Source of the DNA: Rhizobacter sp.
GTDB lineage: Bacteria; Pseudomonadota; Gammaproteobacteria; Burkholderiales; Burkholderiaceae_C
DNA length: 11,358 nucleotides
Assembly (NCBI GenBank): GCA_025360945.1
Contig: JANYBE010000346.1
Coordinates: 1 to 11,358 of the forward strand
Direction of reading: 5' to 3'
Position 1 is the stretch's first letter, and each line of letters opens with the position of its first letter. The translations under genes were made by a program, and so were the position numbers. The notes beneath the pieces are model-generated. The model was not told the DNA's origin and ran no database searches. It worked only from the letters and a program-made list of their open reading frames with translations. This document shows, piece after piece, positions 7,398 through 11,358 of the stretch.

Positions 7398-7645
7398 AGC
7401 TCAGGCTGCACTATTTCGCATCGATCCGCGAGGCGCTGGGCGCGTTCGAAACCATTGACATCGCCGAAGGCGCGAGTGTCGGCGCGGTGCGCGACACGTT
7501 GATCGCCCGCGGCGGCGCTCACGCCACGGTGCTCGCGCGCGGCCGCGTCTTGCGCAGTGCGCTCGATCAGGTGCTGTGCGACGAAAGCGCGGTCGTGGCC
7601 GATGGAAGCGAGCTCGCGTTCTTCCCGCCGGTCACCGGTGGCTGA
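7394..7645 (+). CDS. moaD: Molybdopterin synthase small (sulfur-carrier) subunit
   Basis: Ubiquitin-like sulfur carrier whose C-terminal glycine, once thiocarboxylated, donates sulfur to precursor Z (cPMP) within molybdopterin synthase. From ATG 7394 it has 83 residues, beginning MKLRLHYFASIREALG and ending in the required Gly-Gly (PPVTGG). The ELAFFPPVTGG tail is the MoaD mark. An in-frame GTG at 7385 would add three residues, but ATG 7394 overlaps the moeA stop (ATGA) and has GGAG at 7382-7385 eight bases ahead, so it is preferred. It is followed by moaE, its partner subunit, with an 8-base overlap if moaE starts at GTG 7638. Confidence 0.95.
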   Translation: MKLRLHYFASIREALGAFETIDIAEGASVGAVRDTLIARGGAHATVLARGRVLRSALDQVLCDESAVVADGSELAFFPPVTGG

Positions 7646-8153
7646 CTTGAGCAGTGCGCGCGTCACCGTGCAGACTGCCGACTTCGACCTCGCCGCCGAA
7701 GTTGCCGCGCTGCGTTCTGGCGATTCGAGCGTCGGGGCGGTCGCCGCGTTTATTGGTACCGTGCGCGACCGCAACGACGGGCAGGGCGTGAGTTCGATGG
7801 AGCTGGAGCACTACCCCGGCATGACCGAACGTGCCATCGAGGCGATGATCGACGAGGCCATGCAGCGCTTCGGCGTTCGAGGCGCGCGCGTGATCCACCG
7901 CGTCGGTCTGCTGCAACCGCAAGACCAGATCATGATGGTCGCGATCACGTCGGCGCACCGCGGTGCGGCGTTCCAGGCCTGCGAGTTCCTGATGGACTAC
8001 CTGAAGACCCAGGCGCCGTTCTGGAAGAAAGAGTGGACGCCCGATGGCGCGCGCTGGGTCGATGCGCGCAGCAGCGACGACGCGGCCGTCGCGCGCTGGG
8101 GCATCACCGTGCCGAATGCGCCTGCGGCCCGGCCCGAAGAGAACGAGGCATGA
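7638..8153 (+). CDS. moaE: Molybdopterin synthase catalytic subunit
   Basis: Large subunit of molybdopterin synthase, which adds two sulfurs from MoaD to precursor Z. With GTG 7638 as start it has 171 residues. Family blocks: VGAVAAFIGTVRDRNDG, MELEHYPGMTE, RVIHRVGLLQPQDQIMMVAITSAHR, and the active-site stretch LKTQAPFWKKEWTPDG, whose lysines match the catalytic pair of E. coli MoaE (K119 and K126), ending in RWVDAR. The frame is open further upstream inside moaD, but family N-termini begin just before VTVQTADFDL, so GTG 7638 or TTG 7647 is likely; neither has a strong Shine-Dalgarno, and coupling to moaD translation is probable. The tail past WGITVP is short and variable. The stop overlaps the crcB ATG. 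Confidence 0.94.
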   Translation: MADLSSARVTVQTADFDLAAEVAALRSGDSSVGAVAAFIGTVRDRNDGQGVSSMELEHYPGMTERAIEAMIDEAMQRFGVRGARVIHRVGLLQPQDQIMMVAITSAHRGAAFQACEFLMDYLKTQAPFWKKEWTPDGARWVDARSSDDAAVARWGITVPNAPAARPEENEA

Positions 8154-8539
8154 CCCCGGCATTGCTCTTGGTGCAGGTTCTTGCAATCTCGGTCGGCGCC
8201 GCGCTCGGCGCCCTGGCGCGTTGGGCTGCGGGGCTTTGGCTAAACACGGTGTGGGCCGGCTTCCCGCTCGGCACGCTTTTCGTCAATTGCGTCGGTGGCC
8301 TGCTGATCGGCATGGCCTTGTTCTGGTTCGAAAAGACGCCCAACGAGATGCTGCGGCTGTTGATCGTCACCGGCTTTCTGGGCGGGCTGACGACGTTCTC
8401 GTCGTTCTCCGTCGAGTCGCTCATCCTGCTGCAACGGGGCCACTGGGCGATGGCCGCGGTGCACACGCTGGCGCACCTGCTGGGATCGCTGGCGTGCGCC
8501 GGATTCGGATTCTGGGTGCTGAGCGCGCTGCTTGATTGA
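8150..8539 (+). CDS. crcB: Fluoride channel CrcB/Fluc
   Basis: Small inner-membrane channel that lets fluoride leave the cell; the functional form is a dual-topology homodimer. It has 129 residues with four hydrophobic segments near 4-24, 36-57, 67-88 and 98-127. Family marks are the arginine in ALARW (R24), the asparagine in GTLFVNCVGG (N46), and GFLGGLTTFSSFS (75-87), which carries the central sodium-site glycine/threonine and the phenylalanines lining the fluoride path. ATG 8150 overlaps the moaE stop (ATGA), with a GAGG just upstream. It closes the plus-strand operon. No fluoride riboswitch is seen, as there is no leader ahead of it. It has no obvious working link with molybdenum cofactor synthesis. 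Confidence 0.95.
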   Translation: MTPALLLVQVLAISVGAALGALARWAAGLWLNTVWAGFPLGTLFVNCVGGLLIGMALFWFEKTPNEMLRLLIVTGFLGGLTTFSSFSVESLILLQRGHWAMAAVHTLAHLLGSLACAGFGFWVLSALLD

Positions 8540-8544
8540 GCGCA

Positions 8545-8567
8545 AACCCGGCGTGCGCGCGCGGGTT
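8545..8567 (+). repeat. Imperfect hairpin between crcB and clpB
   Basis: AACCCG (8545-8550) pairs with CGGGTT (8562-8567), and three inner GC pairs can form with one bulged base. No T-run follows (GAATATTCGG), so it is at best a weak terminator for the upstream operon. Its right arm includes the first bases of the clpB -35 box. Confidence 0.35.
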
Positions 8568-8592
8568 GAATATTCGGCGGGTTGCCCCATGT
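8565..8592 (+). promoter_or_regulatory. Sigma-32 (RpoH) heat-shock promoter of clpB
   Basis: GTTGAA (8565-8570) differs from the sigma-32 -35 core CTTGAA by one base. After a 14-base spacer comes CCCCATGT (8585-8592), a full match to the -10 consensus CCCCATnT. Transcription would begin near 8599, giving a leader of about 20 bases that holds the clpB Shine-Dalgarno (AAGGA, 8605-8609). It lets clpB be induced by heat apart from the metabolic operon before it. Confidence 0.85.
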
Positions 8593-8617
8593 CTGACGCA
8601 ACCGAAGGATCTTCCTC

Positions 8618-11263
8618 ATGCGAATCGACAAGTTCACCACCAAGTTCCAGGAAGCGCTGGCCGACGCCCAGAGTCTGGCCGTGACGCGCGACAACCCGTA
8701 CATCGAGCCGGTGCATCTGCTGCTAGCGATGCTGGCTCAGGCCGATGGCCCGAAGGCCCTGCTCGACCGCGCCGGCACCAACACCGCCGCGCTGCGCCTT
8801 GGGCTCGATGCGCTGCTCACTGGGTTGCCACAGGTGCAGGGCAGCGGCCAGGTCGTGCAGGCGGGGCGCGATCTCGCCTCGCTGTTGCAGGCGGCCGAGA
8901 AGGAGGCCGACAAGCGCGGCGACCAGTTTGTCGCGAGCGAAATGTTCCTGCTCGCCGTTGCCGATGCGAAATCCGACCTCGGCGGCATCGTGCGAGGCCA
9001 CGGCCTCACACGCAAGGCGTTGGCGACCGCGATCGATGCGGTGCGCGGCGGCCAGCCGGTCGACAGCGCCGACTCGGAAGGCCAGCGCGAGGCGCTGAAG
9101 AAATACACGCTCGACCTGACCGAACGCGCTCGCCAGGGCAAGCTCGATCCGGTCATCGGCCGCGACGACGAGATCCGCCGTGCGATCCAGGTGCTGTCGC
9201 GCCGCACCAAGAACAACCCGGTGCTGATCGGCGAACCGGGCGTGGGCAAGACCGCCATCGTCGAAGGCCTGGCGCAGCGCATCGTTGCAGGCGAGGTGCC
9301 CGATTCGCTCAAGAGCAAGCGTGTGCTGGTGCTGGACATGGCACTGCTACTGGCCGGTGCGAAATTCCGCGGCGAGTTCGAGGAGCGTCTCAAGAGCGTG
9401 CTGAAGGAAGTGGCGCAGGACGAAGGCCAGACGATTGTCTTCATCGACGAGCTGCACACGATGGTCGGCGCAGGCAAGGCCGAGGGCGCAATCGATGCGG
9501 GCAACATGCTCAAGCCGGCCTTGGCGCGCGGTGAGCTGCACTGCATCGGCGCGACGACGCTGAACGAGTACCGCAAGTACATCGAGAAGGACGCGGCGCT
9601 GGAGCGGCGCTTCCAGAAGATTCTCGTCGGCGAGCCGTCGGTGGAGGCGACGATCGCGATCTTGCGTGGGCTGCAGGAGAAGTACGAGGTGCACCACAAG
9701 GTGCAGATCACCGACCCGGCGATCGTCGCCGCGGCCGAATTGAGTCACCGCTACATCACCGACCGCTTTTTGCCCGACAAGGCGATCGATCTGATCGACG
9801 AGGCCGCGGCCAAAGTCAAGATCGAGATGGATTCCAAGCCCGAGGTGATGGACAAGCTCGATCGCCGGCTGATCCAGTTGCAGATCGAGCGCGAAGCGGT
9901 TCGCCGCGAGAAGGACGAAGCCTCGAAGAAGCGCTTTGACCTGATCGAGGTCGAGATCACCAAGCTGCAACGCGAGGCTGCCGATCTGGACGAGGTCTGG
10001 AAGGCAGAGAAGGCTGCTGCTCAGGGCTCGGCGCACGTGATGGAAGAGATCGATCGCATGCGCACGCAGATCGAGGAGTTCAAGCGCAAGGGTGATTTCA
10101 ACAAGGTCGCAGAGCTGCAGTACGGCAAGCTGCCCGAGCTCGAGAAGACGCTGAAAGACACGCAGGCCAAGGAGACGAAGAAGGGTACCGCGAAGGGCAA
10201 GCCGCAGCTGCTGCGCACGATGGTCGGCGCCGAGGAAATCGCCGAAGTCGTCGCGCGCGCTACGGGCATCCCGGTGTCCAAGCTGCTGCAGGGCGAGCGC
10301 GACAAGCTGCTGCAAATGGAAGCGAAACTGCACGAGCGGGTCGTCGGCCAGGACGAAGCCATCACGGCGGTCGCGAATGCGATCCGGCGCTCGCGCTCGG
10401 GTCTGTCAGACCCGAACCGTCCGACCGGTTCGTTCCTGTTCCTCGGCCCCACCGGCGTCGGCAAGACCGAGCTGTGCAAGGCGCTGGCGGGTTTCCTGTT
10501 CGACAGCGAGGATCACTTGATCCGCCTCGACATGAGCGAGTTCATGGAGAAGCATTCGGTGAGTCGCCTGATCGGCGCGCCGCCAGGCTACGTGGGCTAT
10601 GACGAAGGCGGCTACCTGACCGAAGCAGTGCGACGCAAGCCCTACAGCGTGCTGCTTCTCGACGAGGTCGAGAAGGCGCACCCGGATGTGTTCAACGTGC
10701 TTCTGCAGGTGCTCGACGACGGGCGCCTCACCGATTCGAAGGGGCGCATGGTAAATTTCAAGAACACGATCATCATCATGACGTCGAATCTCGGGTCGCA
10801 GTTCATTCAGGAACGCATCGAGCAGCTCAATAGCGACGAAGAATGGGGCGATATGGTCGGAGAGCTGCGCGCACAGATGTACGCCCTGCTTCGCCAGGCG
10901 ATACGGCCCGAATTCCTGAACCGCATTGACGACATCATTCTCTTCAAGCCGTTGACAGTCGAGGATATCAAGAAGGTCGTCGACCTGCAGCTGTATCGTG
11001 TGTCGGCGCTGCTCGCGCAGAAAGAGATGTCCCTCGTCGTGTCTGAAGATGCGAAGGACTGGCTCGTGCGTCTCGGCTACGATCCGAGTTTCGGCGCGCG
11101 GCCGCTCAAGCGCGTCATACAGAAGCACGTCGTGAATGCGCTGTCGGAGAAGATCCTCGCCGGCGAGTTCGTCGATGGCGACGCTATCGAAATCGGCGTC
11201 GAGCGCGAAGGTGCGCTCAGTTTCCGCAAGGCGGACGTGAAGATTGGCACACCCGATAAATAA
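8618..11263 (+). CDS. clpB: ATP-dependent protein disaggregase ClpB
   Basis: Hexameric AAA+ chaperone that pulls proteins out of aggregates together with DnaK. It has 881 residues, a little longer than E. coli ClpB (857). Order: N-domain 1-145; first ATPase with Walker A GEPGVGKT (205-212), Walker B IVFIDE (273-278) and arginine-finger pair in ALERRFQ; coiled-coil M-domain about 405-530, rich in charged residues; second ATPase with Walker A GPTGVGKT (610-617), Walker B VLLLDE (678-683), pore loop GYVGYDEGG and the C-terminal block GYDPSFGARPLKR. The first pore loop reads GAKFRGEFE, with Phe where E. coli has Tyr. Extra length lies at the end of the M-domain (Lys/Thr-rich, 515-530), in EQLNSDEEWGDMVGE, and in the C-terminal tail. 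ATG 8618 has AAGGA eight bases upstream and a sigma-32 promoter. No ClpP-binding loop was recognised, as expected for ClpB. Confidence 0.97.
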   Translation: MRIDKFTTKFQEALADAQSLAVTRDNPYIEPVHLLLAMLAQADGPKALLDRAGTNTAALRLGLDALLTGLPQVQGSGQVVQAGRDLASLLQAAEKEADKRGDQFVASEMFLLAVADAKSDLGGIVRGHGLTRKALATAIDAVRGGQPVDSADSEGQREALKKYTLDLTERARQGKLDPVIGRDDEIRRAIQVLSRRTKNNPVLIGEPGVGKTAIVEGLAQRIVAGEVPDSLKSKRVLVLDMALLLAGAKFRGEFEERLKSVLKEVAQDEGQTIVFIDELHTMVGAGKAEGAIDAGNMLKPALARGELHCIGATTLNEYRKYIEKDAALERRFQKILVGEPSVEATIAILRGLQEKYEVHHKVQITDPAIVAAAELSHRYITDRFLPDKAIDLIDEAAAKVKIEMDSKPEVMDKLDRRLIQLQIEREAVRREKDEASKKRFDLIEVEITKLQREAADLDEVWKAEKAAAQGSAHVMEEIDRMRTQIEEFKRKGDFNKVAELQYGKLPELEKTLKDTQAKETKKGTAKGKPQLLRTMVGAEEIAEVVARATGIPVSKLLQGERDKLLQMEAKLHERVVGQDEAITAVANAIRRSRSGLSDPNRPTGSFLFLGPTGVGKTELCKALAGFLFDSEDHLIRLDMSEFMEKHSVSRLIGAPPGYVGYDEGGYLTEAVRRKPYSVLLLDEVEKAHPDVFNVLLQVLDDGRLTDSKGRMVNFKNTIIIMTSNLGSQFIQERIEQLNSDEEWGDMVGELRAQMYALLRQAIRPEFLNRIDDIILFKPLTVEDIKKVVDLQLYRVSALLAQKEMSLVVSEDAKDWLVRLGYDPSFGARPLKRVIQKHVVNALSEKILAGEFVDGDAIEIGVEREGALSFRKADVKIGTPDK

Positions 11264-11272
11264 AGTCAGTCT

Positions 11273-11343
11273 CGGGGAGCAGAGCGACCGAAGAAACTCA
11301 ACACGTGTGAACAACAAGCGTTGAGATTCTTCGCTGCTACCCG
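11273..11343. repeat. Long imperfect inverted repeat after clpB, possible terminator
   Basis: CGAAGAA-A-CTCAAC (11289-11302) pairs with GTTGAG-A-TTCTTCG (11320-11333): thirteen pairs and one A-A mismatch, around a 17-base loop. Further out, GCAG (11279-11282) can pair with CTGC (11334-11337) and CGGG (11273-11276) with CCCG (11340-11343), if six bases on the left are looped out. It starts ten bases after the clpB stop. A weak T-run (GATTTTAAATT) follows on the plus strand, not directly at the stem. It may terminate clpB transcription, protect its 3' end, or be a repeat element. Nothing else is seen from 11264 to the window end. Confidence 0.55.
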
Positions 11344-11358
11344 AATGATTTTAAATTG

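Noticed and set aside
7557..7637. Longer moaE frame reaching back into moaD
   Set aside because: Arg/Ser-rich translation with no MoaE similarity; it is the out-of-frame reading of moaD.
8033..8149. Longer crcB frame reaching back into moaE
   Set aside because: Charged, non-membrane translation; the CrcB family starts at the ATG overlapping the moaE stop.
8100..8150. Fluoride riboswitch ahead of crcB
   Set aside because: crcB overlaps moaE with no untranslated leader, and no riboswitch-like fold was recognised in the coding sequence.
8604..8614. Possible RNA thermometer formed by GAAG and CTTC around the clpB Shine-Dalgarno
   Set aside because: Only four pairs with a three-base loop; too weak, and heat control is already explained by the sigma-32 promoter.
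9365..9367. Phe instead of Tyr in the first ClpB pore loop (GAKFRGEFE)
   Set aside because: An aromatic residue is kept, and Phe is a conservative replacement that should still grip substrate; not evidence of altered function.

Overview
The window reads as ordinary chromosomal DNA of a GC-rich betaproteobacterium, most likely Burkholderiales or a close relative. This rests on three things: strong G/C preference at third codon positions, proteins that resemble proteobacterial core enzymes along their whole length, and a gene order (PIN-PhoH, bcp, Mth938-domain protein | alanine transaminase, hom, thrC, moeA, moaD, moaE, clpB) that I recall from that class. The taxonomic call is an inference. 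I see no insertion sequence, prophage, tRNA, rRNA or CRISPR array.

Left part (1-2212), minus strand. A two-domain PIN-PhoH protein is cut by the window edge. It also carries an apparent frameshift just before its ATPase domain, so the readable product stops at the start of that domain. Next come a Bcp/PrxQ peroxiredoxin gene with a TATAAT box upstream and a clear intrinsic terminator downstream, and then a small Mth938-domain protein of unknown function.

Middle part (2260-8539), plus strand. A 47-base divergent gap leads into seven tightly packed genes: alaA, hom, thrC, moeA, moaD, moaE and crcB. Successive genes overlap by 4 or 8 bases, except for a 1-base gap between thrC and moeA. The first three cover alanine transamination and two steps of threonine synthesis (homoserine dehydrogenase and threonine synthase); homoserine kinase is absent. 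The next three insert molybdate and build molybdopterin synthase. The last is a fluoride channel. The spacing suggests one transcript with translational coupling.

Right part (8540-11358). clpB, a heat-shock disaggregase, has its own short leader with a textbook sigma-32 promoter (GTTGAA, 14 bases, CCCCATGT). A long imperfect hairpin follows its stop codon.

No new system is evident. The items worth a second look are the PhoH frameshift, the sigma-32 promoter with a hairpin over its -35 box, the terminator placed just before the PhoH start codon, the fluoride channel inside the molybdopterin operon, and the hairpin after clpB.
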